A DNA stretch of 64,000 nucleotides from Streptomyces olivochromogenes (GTDB taxonomy: Bacteria; Actinomycetota; Actinomycetes; Streptomycetales; Streptomycetaceae), in NCBI RefSeq assembly GCF_021538895.1, contig NZ_JADDRL010000039.1, positions 1 through 64,000 of the forward strand, read 5' to 3'. Below, piece by piece: positions 52,501 through 61,850 of this stretch; position 1 is the stretch's first letter; every line of letters starts with the position of its first letter. The notes beneath the pieces were generated by a model. It saw only the letters and a program-made list of their open reading frames with translations, made no database searches and was not told the DNA's origin. Both the position numbers and the translations under genes were made by a program.

Positions 52501-52572
52501 CACGCCGTGTTCACAGGTCGCGGAGCTCCTCCACGGCACGCCGTGTTCACAGGTCGCGGAGCTCCTCCACGG
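52501..52572. repeat. Perfect 36-bp tandem duplication
   Basis: The 36-nt unit beginning CACGCCGTGTTCACAGG occurs twice with no gap (52501-52536, 52537-52572). It contains the permease C-terminal codons EELRDL and stop, so a duplicate of the gene end lies just past the true stop. Confidence 0.9.
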
Positions 52573-55198
52573 CGGGGCGGTGGCTGCCGCGGATGCCGTT
52601 GAGGGCCGCGGCCAGGACGGCGGCGACGGCGGCTGCCCCGGTGAGTGCCAGGTAGGCACCGGGGATCGACAGAGCCGCAGGTGGCGGATCGAAGACGCCG
52701 GTCAGGACCTTGACCAGCATCTCCGACAGGGCCCAGCCGATGAGGGCGCCTCCGGCCAGGCCGCCGACGGCCAGCAGCAGGGCCTCGGAGAGGACCATGC
52801 CGCGCAGGTGGCGGGGTCGCGCGCCGAGGACGGTGGCGATGGCGAAGGTGCGGCGCCGTTCCGCGAGTCCGAGGGCGAGGACCAGGCCGCCGGCCCCGGC
52901 GGCGAGCAGGACGGCGAAGGCGAGCTCGATGCGGGTGAGGCCGGCCAGGTCGACGGAGGTCAGGCTGGTGCCGACGGTGCCGCGGGTCTGGGTGAGGTCG
53001 GTGACGGTGGCCCGGGTACCGAGCTGCCCCCGCAGGTGCGCGGCGATCTGCTGCTGGTTCGTGCCACCGGTGTCCAGGAGGAAGGCGCCGACCGAGTCGT
53101 CGCCGGTGGCCTTGGCGATGTAGGAGGCGTTGGCGACGAAGAAGCTGTCCTTGGGGGCGGTGGGGAACTCCTTCGCGATGCCGGCGTAGTGGAAGGGGAC
53201 CGTGCGCAGGGACTTGGTGCGCGCGTCCTGGATGCGCAGGTTGACGGCGTCGCCCGGGGAGAGCTGGAAGTCGTTGACGGTCTCGACGCTGACGAGAAGG
53301 TTGTCCGGGCGCTGGGCGAGGCGGCGCATCAGCTGGTCGGCGGTGCCGCCCGCGAAGTAGGCGTCCTGGAGCGAGGTGGCCTTGGCGACGCTGTCCGGTC
53401 GGACGCCGTAGAGGTCCTGCAGGTCGGAGCCGACGTAGGCGAAGCGGTGCTGGAGGGGTTCGACGTGCCGTACGCCGGAGATCTTCAGCGCTGCTCCGGC
53501 TGTGGGCGGGACTTGGGCGCCCGGCGGTTCGGTGACGGTGATGTCGGCGCCGTTGGTCAGCCGGGCGTCGACCTCGGCCTGCTGGTGGTAGGTGGCGTTG
53601 AAGACGGCGGTGGAGATCGCGAAGGAGACGGCGAGGGCGAGCAGGACCACCGACCGGGCGAACGGGCGGCGGCGCCGGGCCAGGACGGCGGCGGTGGTGC
53701 CGGCCAGGGTCGCGGTCAGCGGCCGGACCAGCCGGGCCACGCCGGGGCGGCCGTAGGTGAGGGCAAGCAGGGTCAGGCGCCACAGCAGCAGGGCAGCCCC
53801 GATCCACAGCAGGGCGGGGCCGAGGAAGGCCCAGTACGACACGGAGATGCTGGGGACGCCCTCGGGCGCGAGTACGAGTGCGTACTGGTTGCCGGAGGAG
53901 GCGCGGAAGACGAGCCACGAGCCGATCAGGAGGGCGAAGTCCAGGCCGTAGCGCATCCACCAGGGAGATCGGGTGCGTCGTACGTCATCCTGCTTGCGGG
54001 TGTCGGCGACAGTGCCCGTGCGCAGGTCCCGCAGGGCGGGGACGAGGACCGCACCGGCGGCCACCGCGACCCCGAGCACGAAGGCGACGGCGTACCAGAC
54101 GGACCAGGTTCCCGCGCTCGCGCCGAAGGAAGCCGTGCCGAAGGCGAGCCGGCCGGTGAGGGCGGCGATGCCCAGCCCGACCAGACCTCCAACGAGGCCG
54201 ATCAGGGCGGCCTCCAGACCGGCGAGTGCGGTGATCTGACGGGGCCGCAGACCACGCAGCCGCAGCAGCCCCTGTTCCTGACGGCGCCGTTCGCCGCCGG
54301 CCGAGGCGACCGCCGCCGTCAGCGTGGCGGCCAGCACCGCGCCCGGCACACCGAGGAAGAGGAAGAGGATCTGGGCGTACAGGGCGTCCTGGCGGGCCGA
54401 GTCGAGCGCTGCGCCGACATTGTTGCCGACCAGGGCCGTGCCGGCGGAGCGGGCTTCGAGGTTGTGGGCGGCGCCGGTGACGGCGGAGTACGCCGAGGCC
54501 GGGTCGGAGGGGAGCCGAGTGTTGTCGCGAGCGGCGTGGATCTGGGTGGTGACGCCGCCGGCGCCGCGGGTGAGGGCGGCGAACTGGGTGGCAGGCAGGA
54601 GGACGACGTTGTCCGGAGGAGCGGTCGGCTGGGACTGGCTCGGGGCCCCGACGGTCTGGAAGAGGGAGTCGGCCTGCGGCAGGTCGACCACACCGTCCAC
54701 CTTCACCTGGCGTAGGCCGGCACCGGGAAACTGGATGCCGATGGTGTCGCCGGGGGCCGCGTGCAGGTTGGAGGCGGTCTGCTGGGCCAGCAGGACACCG
54801 GTGGACGAGCCGGAGAGCGTGCGGACGGCGTCGGGGAAGCGAGCGCGGTAGCCGTCGGGAAGGCCGAGGGCCATGCCGGGGCCGGTGGCCTGGGTGCTTC
54901 CCTGCACGCGTGCGGTGAAGCCGCTGGTGTGCGCGAAGCCGACGGGCACAGCGGTGCGGGTGCCCGGGGTCCTGTCCACCAGGGACAGGACCGTACGCGG
55001 GTCGGTACCGGGCTGCACCTGGACCTGCCAGTCCACGGAGACCGAGCGCACGGCACGCTGGGTCATGGTCGCTTTCGACGCGGTGAGGAAGGAGCCGAGC
55101 GCGGCGACCAGGGCGACCGCGAGCGCGATGCCGGTCAGGGCGGCCAGCAGCCGTCCGGTACGGTGGCGGGCCAGTCCGCTCGCCCATGTGGTGATCAC
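52547..55198 (-). CDS. FtsX-type ABC permease
   Basis: An 883-residue MacB/FtsX-type permease with two FtsX modules. TM1 is residues 15-38, with an external domain of about 190 residues, helix blocks near 270-420 and 480-560, a second external domain, and C-terminal helices ending at 870. It has LGARPRHLRGMVLSEALLL, the conserved cytoplasmic motif. GTG start overlapping the ATPase stop by 4 nt. With two ATPases and a lipoprotein it forms a complete unit similar to antimicrobial-peptide or lipoprotein-handling systems. Its stop lies inside a 36-bp tandem duplication. Confidence 0.9.
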   Translation of the reverse strand: MITTWASGLARHRTGRLLAALTGIALAVALVAALGSFLTASKATMTQRAVRSVSVDWQVQVQPGTDPRTVLSLVDRTPGTRTAVPVGFAHTSGFTARVQGSTQATGPGMALGLPDGYRARFPDAVRTLSGSSTGVLLAQQTASNLHAAPGDTIGIQFPGAGLRQVKVDGVVDLPQADSLFQTVGAPSQSQPTAPPDNVVLLPATQFAALTRGAGGVTTQIHAARDNTRLPSDPASAYSAVTGAAHNLEARSAGTALVGNNVGAALDSARQDALYAQILFLFLGVPGAVLAATLTAAVASAGGERRRQEQGLLRLRGLRPRQITALAGLEAALIGLVGGLVGLGIAALTGRLAFGTASFGASAGTWSVWYAVAFVLGVAVAAGAVLVPALRDLRTGTVADTRKQDDVRRTRSPWWMRYGLDFALLIGSWLVFRASSGNQYALVLAPEGVPSISVSYWAFLGPALLWIGAALLLWRLTLLALTYGRPGVARLVRPLTATLAGTTAAVLARRRRPFARSVVLLALAVSFAISTAVFNATYHQQAEVDARLTNGADITVTEPPGAQVPPTAGAALKISGVRHVEPLQHRFAYVGSDLQDLYGVRPDSVAKATSLQDAYFAGGTADQLMRRLAQRPDNLLVSVETVNDFQLSPGDAVNLRIQDARTKSLRTVPFHYAGIAKEFPTAPKDSFFVANASYIAKATGDDSVGAFLLDTGGTNQQQIAAHLRGQLGTRATVTDLTQTRGTVGTSLTSVDLAGLTRIELAFAVLLAAGAGGLVLALGLAERRRTFAIATVLGARPRHLRGMVLSEALLLAVGGLAGGALIGWALSEMLVKVLTGVFDPPPAALSIPGAYLALTGAAAVAAVLAAALNGIRGSHRPAVEELRDL

Positions 55199-55857
55199 GA
55201 CACCTCCTCGGGTGTGAGCAGTCGTCCGTCGCGCATGCTCCGGCGGACGGTGAGCCGGGCGGCGACGGTGGGGTCGTGGGTTGTGACGACGAGGGCCGCG
55301 CCGGTGTGGCCGGCGGCCGTCAGCAGGGCGTCCAGGACGCGGGTGCCGGTGGCGTGGTCGAGGCGCCCGGTGGGTTCGTCGGCAAGGATCAGGCGCGGCG
55401 CCTGGGCCAGGACCCGGGCGGCGGCCACCCGCTGGGCCTGGCCGCCGGAGATCTCCTCGGGGAGCCGGTCGGCCAGGTCGGCCGCGTCCACCAGGGCGAG
55501 TGCCGCGAGCGAGCACAGTCGCGCCTCGCCCTCCGGACGATCGTTGAGGACCAGGGGCAGAGCGGTGTTCTCTGCCACGTTCAGGGCGGGTATCAGGCTG
55601 TCGCCCTGGAAGACCAGACCGATGTCGGACGGCCCGAGCGAGGCGGCCCGGGTGACGGTGCCGCTGGTGGGCTGTTCCAACCCGGCGAGCAGGTGCAGCA
55701 GCGAGCTCTTGCCCGACCCCGAGGGGCCGACGACCGCGAGCCGGTCCCCGGCCCGGATCTCCAGGTCGGCCCCGTGCACGGCCACGACCGCCTGAGGCCC
55801 CCGGCCGAAGGTCAGGGCCGCGTCCGCGCAGCTGACGAGTACCTCATCCGACGGCAT
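55195..55857 (-). CDS. ABC ATPase (LolD/MacB-type), second copy
   Basis: A 220-residue ATPase with Walker A GPSGSGKSS, signature ISGGQAQR and Walker B LILADEP. ATG 55857 follows a GGAGG. It overlaps the previous ATPase gene by 14 nt and the permease start by 4 nt. Both ATPases of the operon are complete, so the permease may work with a heterodimer, or only one pairs with it. Confidence 0.9.
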   Translation of the reverse strand: MPSDEVLVSCADAALTFGRGPQAVVAVHGADLEIRAGDRLAVVGPSGSGKSSLLHLLAGLEQPTSGTVTRAASLGPSDIGLVFQGDSLIPALNVAENTALPLVLNDRPEGEARLCSLAALALVDAADLADRLPEEISGGQAQRVAAARVLAQAPRLILADEPTGRLDHATGTRVLDALLTAAGHTGAALVVTTHDPTVAARLTVRRSMRDGRLLTPEEVS

Positions 55858-56572
55858 CGTGTGCCTCCTCGTGGTCCTGCCGCCGGGCATCGGTGGCCTT
55901 CCCGTCTGTCAGGGTGACCACCCGGTCCGCGATGCGGACTGCTTCTCGGCTGTGCGTGACGATCAGCACCGCGCACCCCTCCGCGGCCCGCTCCCGCAGC
56001 ATTGCCAGAACCAACTGCTCTGTCTCGCCGTCGAGTTCACCGGTCGGTTCGTCGGCGAGCAGGATGGCGGGCGAGTTGGCCAGCGCGACGGCGAGTCCGG
56101 CCCGCGCCAGCTCTCCGCCGGACAGCTGGCGTGGCAGGGCGTGCGCTCGGTCGGCGAGCCCTACCCGGGCCAGCAGGTCCCCGGCCGGGACGGGGGCCCT
56201 GCGGCCCTGTGCCCGCTGCGGCAGGCGGACGTTGTCCCGCACGCTGAGGTGCGGCAGCAGGTTGCGGGTCTGCAGCAGGACGCCGATGTGCCGGGCCCGC
56301 AGGCGGGCCCGCTCGGTCTCGGGCCGATGGCTGATCCGTACGCCGTCGATGTGGACCTCGCCGCCGGAGGGCTCGTCGAGTCCGGCCAGGCATGCCAGCA
56401 GGGTCGACTTGCCGGCCCCGGACGGGCCCACGACCGCGACCGTCTCGCCACGACGCACCCTCAGCGACACCCCGCGCAGCGCGAGTGTCTCCTCCTCGCC
56501 GGCCCGGTAGAAGCGGTACAGCTCGCGGGCCGTGAGGACGTCGCCGGCGCCGCCGGTCTGTGTTCCGGACAT
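55844..56572 (-). CDS. ABC ATPase (LolD/MacB-type), first copy
   Basis: A 242-residue ATPase with Walker A GPSGAGKST, signature LSGGELARA (a departure from LSGGQ) and Walker B LLADEPTGELD. ATG 56572 begins 6 nt before the lipoprotein stop and overlaps the next gene by 14 nt. The altered signature suggests unequal roles of the two ATPases. Confidence 0.88.
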   Translation of the reverse strand: MSGTQTGGAGDVLTARELYRFYRAGEEETLALRGVSLRVRRGETVAVVGPSGAGKSTLLACLAGLDEPSGGEVHIDGVRISHRPETERARLRARHIGVLLQTRNLLPHLSVRDNVRLPQRAQGRRAPVPAGDLLARVGLADRAHALPRQLSGGELARAGLAVALANSPAILLADEPTGELDGETEQLVLAMLRERAAEGCAVLIVTHSREAVRIADRVVTLTDGKATDARRQDHEEAHDAVG

Positions 56573-56577
56573 GGTGC

Positions 56578-57213
56578 TCACCGCCAGGTGAAGGAGTCGC
56601 TGACGATGCGCCACGGATCGACGTTGTCGGCCTTGACCGGTCCGGACAGGGTCAGGTCCACCTCGTGCCCCGCGCGGTAGAACGCGTACCTCTCGAAAGC
56701 GTCCCGCACCACCTTGCCGGTGACCGGGTCCTTCGCCGAGTCGCCTTGATAGGTCAGCAGGACCACCCGGCCGGCGTGCCGGGTCACCTCACTCACCTTG
56801 GGTGAGGAGAACTTCGTTACCTGGGAACGGAGTTGAGGTACGACCGCGTTGGTGACCGAGCTGACCGTGGGTGCGCCGGAGGCGGAAGCCGCCGTGATCT
56901 TCACAGTGTTGAGCTTGTCGGTGAACGCGGTGCTGTCGCCCTGGCTTGTGCGGGCCCAGCCCTCGGGTACCTTCAGGGTGAAGCCGGTGTAGGAACCGCC
57001 GGTCGGCCGGTAGGCGACGTACACCTGGTTGTCGGGGATGTCACCGGGCGGGTTGGACTCGGTGGGTGCCGGTTGGTTCTGTCCGCTGACGGCGGCCGAA
57101 CCGGACGCAGGGCTACCGGAGCCGGCGTGTGAGTCGGAACCGGAACAGCCGGCGGTCACCGCCGCCACGAAGGTGAGCCCGACGACCGCGTACGTCCTTG
57201 TGCGTGCTGCCAT
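56578..57213 (-). CDS. Lipoprotein of the ABC operon
   Basis: A 211-residue lipoprotein: signal peptide with lipobox VTAGC, Ser/Gly/Pro-rich linker to about 60, then a compact beta-rich domain (GFTLKVPEGWARTSQGDSTA, RHAGRVVLLTYQGD, RYAFYRAGHEVDLTLSGPV). First gene of a four-gene ABC operon, just ahead of the ATPases. AGGAGG precedes the ATG at 57213. It could bind the ligand sensed or exported by the system (inference). A GTG 6 nt upstream is an alternative start. Confidence 0.8.
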   Translation of the reverse strand: MAARTRTYAVVGLTFVAAVTAGCSGSDSHAGSGSPASGSAAVSGQNQPAPTESNPPGDIPDNQVYVAYRPTGGSYTGFTLKVPEGWARTSQGDSTAFTDKLNTVKITAASASGAPTVSSVTNAVVPQLRSQVTKFSSPKVSEVTRHAGRVVLLTYQGDSAKDPVTGKVVRDAFERYAFYRAGHEVDLTLSGPVKADNVDPWRIVSDSFTWR

Positions 57214-57277
57214 GGTCACTGCCCTCCTGGGAAGTCCTCGGACCGGACGGTCATGGCACGGACGCTAGGAGGAGGCC

Positions 57278-57305
57278 GGTTAACGCCCCGCTTGCTGAGG
57301 GTTAG
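57278..57305. promoter_or_regulatory. GGTTA direct repeat, 22-bp period
   Basis: GGTTAAC (57278-57284) and GGTTAG (57300-57305) lie 22 bp, two helical turns, apart in the divergent region between the ABC operon and its kinase. A good candidate binding site for the OmpR-type regulator at 51708. Confidence 0.5.
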
Positions 57306-57367
57306 ACGACGGCAAAACCGTGTGGCGCAGCGCATCCGTCCAGGTGAACGGCCCGCATGATGAGGGC

Positions 57368-58690
57368 ATGAGACAGCGCGTGGTGCGAGTCGCCCTGACC
57401 GCCGCTCTGGTCGCCGTCGTCCTCCTGGCCGTCCCGCTGGCCCTGGCGATCAGGTCGTCCCTGTACGCCGACCAGCGCGACACTCTGGAACGGTCGGCCC
57501 TGGCCGCGGCCGTCCATGTGAGCCCGGACTTCGTCAGAGGCGACCCGGTGGAGCTGCCCGCGCCCCCATCTGGCGAGCGCGTGGGCCTGTACGACCTTCG
57601 ATTGCGACTGCGTGCGGGCAGCGGCCCCCGGTCCGGCGATACCCCGGTCCGGCAAAGCCTTGGCGGTGAGGTGGAACGGGGCCGGGCGGGCCCGGACCTG
57701 GCGGTGGCCGTACCCGTCGCCCATGCCGAGAAGGTGATCGGCGTCGTACGGGCCTCGTCTCCCGCCGTTGCCGTACGGAACCGGGTCGCCATCGCATGGC
57801 TGCTGCTGCTCGGCGTGGCCGCGCTCGCGCTGGCCGTCGCCGTCCTCGTCGCCCGCCGTCAGGCCCGGGTGCTGGCCGCGCCGCTGGAGGACCTCTCCCG
57901 CCAGTGCCGTGCGGTGACCGAAGGCGACCTGAACGTACGGGCCGCCCCGAGCAGCGTCGCCGAGATCGACCAGGTCGCTCGCACCCACAACGAGATGCTG
58001 CACAGCCTTTCAGAGCTCCTACGCCGTGAACGTGACTTCACCGCCAACGCCTCCCACCAGCTACGCACCCCGCTCACCGGCCTGCAACTCGCCCTGGAGG
58101 CGGGCCTCGCCCAGGACGACGACGCCCGGTTGCGGCCCGTGCTGGCCGAGGCGCTGGCCACCACCCAACGCCTGCACCACACGGTGGAGGAAGTGCTGCG
58201 CCTGTCCCACTCCGGAGAGATGGCTCGCCCCACCGCTGGGACGATCGCCGTACGACAGCTGCTGCGGGAGACTGAGGGACGGTGGCACGGCCTCTTCGCC
58301 CAGGACGGAAGACGTCTGGAGTGCGCCACCGAGGAGCCACCGGCCGACATCAGGGTTCCGGGGGCGTCCGTGTCGGAGGTGCTGGGCATCCTGCTGGACA
58401 ACGCCCGGGTGCACGGGCGCGGCACGGTCCACGTGGCGGTGCGGGATCTGGAGGACGCCCTCGCCTTCGACGTGAGCGACGAGGGCGCCGTGACGGGCGA
58501 GCCGTCCCGGCTCTTCGACCGCGGGCGCACCGGCGACGGGCAGGGAACGGGCATTGGCCTGGCCCTCGCCCGTGAACTGGCCGTCTCGCTCGGCGGCAGG
58601 CTCTCCTTGACCAACCGACACCCGGCTACGTTCACCCTGCTCCTTCCCGTCGACCACGATGAGACACAGGGGGCAGGGACACCGGGGTGA
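57368..58690 (+). CDS. Sensor histidine kinase
   Basis: A 440-residue kinase: TM1 about 10-28, extracytoplasmic loop about 30-140 containing APPSGERVGLYDLRLRLRAG, TM2 about 142-162, HAMP, HisKA with SHQLRTPLTGLQLALE (Gln in place of Glu after His), HATPase with LLDNARVHG and GTGIGLALA. ATG at 57368 is followed downstream by minus-strand genes. Its partner regulator at 51708 is at the far end of the ABC block, so the module is split but functionally clear. Confidence 0.9.
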   Translation: MRQRVVRVALTAALVAVVLLAVPLALAIRSSLYADQRDTLERSALAAAVHVSPDFVRGDPVELPAPPSGERVGLYDLRLRLRAGSGPRSGDTPVRQSLGGEVERGRAGPDLAVAVPVAHAEKVIGVVRASSPAVAVRNRVAIAWLLLLGVAALALAVAVLVARRQARVLAAPLEDLSRQCRAVTEGDLNVRAAPSSVAEIDQVARTHNEMLHSLSELLRRERDFTANASHQLRTPLTGLQLALEAGLAQDDDARLRPVLAEALATTQRLHHTVEEVLRLSHSGEMARPTAGTIAVRQLLRETEGRWHGLFAQDGRRLECATEEPPADIRVPGASVSEVLGILLDNARVHGRGTVHVAVRDLEDALAFDVSDEGAVTGEPSRLFDRGRTGDGQGTGIGLALARELAVSLGGRLSLTNRHPATFTLLLPVDHDETQGAGTPG

Positions 58691-58780
58691 GACGGGCCGC
58701 GTACAGCGAAGAGAGGCGGGCCGACGAAGCGTACAGCCGTGCCGCCGGAACACAATGGGCGGTGCGGGGCCGGGCGGGGA

Positions 58781-59212
58781 TCAGCCGGTCGGTCCTGCCG
58801 GGGTGGTGGTGGTCTTGAAGCCCTCGGTCTTGTTGGCTCGAAGGGCGAAGTTGTTGGTGAACGTCCTACTGAGGTCCACCGGGCCCTTCACGTTGCCGAC
58901 GAGATGCTCCGTGGCCAGGGAGGTCATCGGGCCGATGGCCGGCATGATGCCGTTGGGGAGGAACTGACCCTTGTCCCCGGTCAAGGCAGTGATGTAGGCG
59001 GCCTTGGCCACCAGCCGGCGCCCCTGCCACCAGCGGAGGAACGACACAGTGAGTGTCACCGACACCGTCAAGGGTCCCATCACCAGCGCGATCGCCGCAG
59101 GTCCCCGAGGATCGACGTACGCACTCAGCGGCGGACTGCCCGACCTGCTCGCCGACAAGCCCAACAGCGGATTCACTCGAACCCCCGTCACAGTCGACTG
59201 ACACCGGTGCAA
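58781..59212 (-). CDS. Hypothetical membrane-anchored protein
   Basis: Family not recognised. From an internal ATG (59080) it reads a hydrophobic segment (PLTVSVTLTVSFLRWWQG) followed by RLVAKAAYITALTGDKGQF, TSLATEHLVGNVKGPVDLS and FTNNFALRANKTEG. Composition and codon use look coding, but no ribosome binding site was found. The frame is open to 59212, so the start is uncertain. It could be the C-terminal part of a larger gene. Confidence 0.45.
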   Translation of the reverse strand: MHRCQSTVTGVRVNPLLGLSASRSGSPPLSAYVDPRGPAAIALVMGPLTVSVTLTVSFLRWWQGRRLVAKAAYITALTGDKGQFLPNGIMPAIGPMTSLATEHLVGNVKGPVDLSRTFTNNFALRANKTEGFKTTTTPAGPTG

Positions 59213-59474
59213 CCGTGCGGGTGGCGCAAAGACACGCCCACGAGCCGGCGCCGGTTCGAGACCAGACTGAGCAGCTCACGCGGGCAGGCTGCTCCCCGGC
59301 GTAAGACTCGATTCGACTGACGGCCGAGCCCTGGCCAGGGACGACACTCTGGTCAGGGCGGACGGGCCGACCACTTGAGCGCCGCCCACGGCATCCAGGT
59401 CACCGACATCTCACTCGACCTGAGCGTGCCGACCGCCCGCCAGCCCCGGCCTCGTCTGAGCAGAGCTGGGTTTG
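59213..59474. other. Short stretch with no recognisable gene
   Basis: Only short frames; one plus-strand reading (HGIQVTDISLDLSVPTA) has no identified family. Confidence 0.35.
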
Positions 59475-59870
59475 TCAGGCGAACACGCTGAACCCCTGGG
59501 GCCCGCCTGACGGGTCGAGCGGATCTCCACCGTGGACCGTGACCGTGATCGCGGCCTGTTCGCCGGGGCGCAGGCTCCATGCAGCCGAGCACAGGTAGGT
59601 GTCCCCGAGGCAGTCCACCTCGAACAAATCCGGCAGCCCGTGCGCCCTGGACGTCTCGGGATGGATATCGAACTCGGTGCCTTCTCCATGGGCATGCGTA
59701 CCGGCCGGCAGGTTGAACGACACCGCCCACCGCCGCACCAGGACGTCCGCGTCATTGGTCACCGTCAACCGGAAAACGCCATGGCCCGGGGCCGGCTCTT
59801 CCACGAGCCGGCACTCGACCTGCCAGAGCTGCGGGGCCTTGGACTGCATGGGCTCAAGAGTGCCATTCAC
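59475..59870 (-). CDS. Small beta-sandwich (CBM2-like) protein, no signal peptide
   Basis: A 131-residue protein of unknown role. Alternating strands (GVFRLTVTNDADVLVRRWAV, NLPAGTHAHGEG, AAITVTVHGGD) with tryptophan and LRPGE turns resemble carbohydrate-binding module 2 or related immunoglobulin-like domains. It has no export signal, so a cytoplasmic or truncated protein is likely. The start (59870, or ATG 59849) is uncertain. Confidence 0.5.
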   Translation of the reverse strand: MNGTLEPMQSKAPQLWQVECRLVEEPAPGHGVFRLTVTNDADVLVRRWAVSFNLPAGTHAHGEGTEFDIHPETSRAHGLPDLFEVDCLGDTYLCSAAWSLRPGEQAAITVTVHGGDPLDPSGGPQGFSVFA

Positions 59871-60359
59871 GTCGATTGAGTCCTTCGGGCTCGGGTCGCC
59901 TCAGGCTGTCACACCGGCAGCAGCCGAGCATCCACGCCAGGCCGAGCAAGCAGACGATCCGGCCACATCAGTGCGGTTGCAGAGCCGGTGGACGGCTTCC
60001 TTACCGATCGTCGTGGCATACGTATCCAGCGCGATGGCGAGCTCCTCGCGAAGCTCGCCGTGACCGGGTTCGCGGGCAGGGCGTACGACCCTCGCCTGTC
60101 TGGACCAGTTGGGCGATCACGGGGCCCGGTTGTCGCTACTGGTCGCCGACAACATCATCGCCCGCCGGTAGTGCACCGTGCTCATGCGGTCCCGGCGCAG
60201 GATCCTTCGTGGCTGCCGGCCCTGCCGGCCAGTCGGCCTTGAGACCTCGACCGGCTCTGCCGTCGGGCCCTCAGCCGGCTGAACATCTCGCGGTGTCCAG
60301 CCTGCTGAGGGCCCTTTCGACGCCCATCCGGTGAGCCTGTGCGGTCACGTACTGGGCGG
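59871..60359. other. Stretch without a confident gene
   Basis: The minus strand near 59895-60080 has an open segment (ELREELAIALDTYATTIGKE) that looks coding but has no start and no recognised family. Otherwise nothing stands out. Confidence 0.35.
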
Positions 60360-61156
60360 TCAGTGGGCCGTTGGTGGCGGGTCTCCGCGCAGGGCGAGGG
60401 TGTGGTAGGCGCCCGCTGAGATGGCCTGGACCTTGGTGCCGACTGCTGCGGGGACGGTGAGCAGGCTGTAGGGGTTGACCTGCCACTGGACGGTCTGGCC
60501 GTTGTCGCGCAGGGCCACGAGATGGTCGTATCCACCGGAGACCTCGGTGACCTTCGACTGCGCGTTGGCCGGCACGGAGATGGCGGCCAGCTTGGCGCCC
60601 CAGGCGTAGACCCGGCCGCCCACGACGGCGGCCGAGAAGTCCTTGCCGGCGGCGATCGCGGTGACGACGCCGTTCGTGACGGCGGCCGGGATGTCGGTCT
60701 GCTTGTTGCGGTTGTCGCCCCAGGCGATGACCTTGCCCTCGTCGGTGAGGGCGAGCGCGTGGTAGGCGCCGGCGGCGATCGCAGTGACGCCGGTGTGGGC
60801 CGCCTCTGGCACGTCCGTCTGGCCGTACCGGTTGTCGCCCCAGCCGATCACCGCGCCGTTCTTGAGCGCCAGGTTGAAGAACTGGCCCGCGGCGATCGCG
60901 TCGACGTCTGCCTTCGCGGCCGGCGGGACGACCGTGGAGTCGTACCGGTCGCTGCCCCAGGGATGGTGGCCTGTCCGTAGGTGTCGTCGCCCCAGGCGAG
61001 CGTCTCCCATTCCGTTGCCGCGGCCCGCTGGACAGTCGGGCGGGGTGCGGCGGTGGCGGGCTGGGCAAGGGTCAGGAGTCCGCAGATCGCGGTCAGCGCG
61101 GTCACTACGGCGGGCGGCGTCCAGCGGCGCCGGCCCGGTCGACGGTTCGTCGGCAT
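60360..61156 (-). pseudogene. Secreted RCC1-repeat protein, frameshifted
   Basis: The ATG at 61156 opens a signal peptide (PPAVVTALTAICGLLTLAQP) and WETLAWGDDTYGQATIP. Then an indel or larger deletion near 60955 is needed to enter the frame of WGSDRYDSTVVPPAAKADVD and about four RCC1 repeats (NGAVIGWGDNRYGQTDVP, AIAAGAYHALALTDEGKVIA, EVSGGYDHLVALRDNGQTV). The native product was a secreted beta-propeller. As it stands, translation stops early. Same strand and operon position as the following secreted proteins. Confidence 0.75.
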
Positions 61157-61217
61157 GGGGTGATGGTGTCCGTTCCGCTCGGCGCGCCAGGGCGCGGGGG
61201 TCGCCTCAGGGGCCGCG

Positions 61218-61850
61218 TCAGCCACGGTCGGCTCCGGCCGCCGGGGAGCCCGCGTCGTTGGGGGTCTCAGCGGAGGGCCGGTTGGAGCGGCAGCGGGCCT
61301 GCTCGGCGGCGGTGAGCGGGCCGGTGCGCTGGTAGACGCGGTCGGCGAGCTGCGGGGAGGGGTAGTCAAGGACGGTGTAGATCCGCCAGTCCAAGTTCGG
61401 GTCGGCGGGCGTGGGGTTGGACCTGAACCAGCCCTCGGTGCGCTGGCGTCCGCTCTGGGTCTCGATCCAGGAGACCTCGCCGGGGCTGATGACTTCCTTG
61501 ACGGTGCGTTCGGCGGCCGGGCTCCAGGCGGGGCTGGTACCGGTGCCGGTGCCGGTGGTGAACTGCCCGTTCATGCTCGTCGCGCCGGCGGGCGGCAGCC
61601 CGGCAGCGGCCGGCAGGTCGCTGATGGTGCGGGCGGAGAACTTCAGCGGACGCTCCCGGTTGATGGTCGCGCGCGTGCAGTTGATGTACCCCTCGCCGGA
61701 CTGCCGGGCGGGCTCGTAGTAGGCGAAGGAGTAGCCGGGCTCGGGGGTGAAGACACACTTGGCGGCAGTGCCGTTGCACTCGGTGATGCCCCCGGCGACC
61801 GTCTGCTTGTCGTTGCCCTTAAAGGCTACGGAGGGGGCAGTTGGTTGCTG
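61218..61850 (-). pseudogene. Secreted protein of an N-C-T motif family, C-terminal part
   Basis: The frame reads AGGITECNGTAAKCVFTPEP, GYSFAYYEPARQ, GEGYINCTRATINRERPLKF and EVSWIETQSGRQ. The C-x-F ... N-C-T block (KCVF to INCT) parallels that in the protein at 62559 (DCRF to VNCT), so the two are related. No start codon in frame near its beginning: it follows immediately on the tail of the 62562 frame, so a frameshift near 61840 probably separates two halves of one gene. Confidence 0.55.

Noticed and set aside
52580..54715. 711-codon plus-strand open frame
   Set aside because: It is antisense to the FtsX-type permease and is rich in Gly/Glu/Asp as expected of a GC-rich shadow frame.
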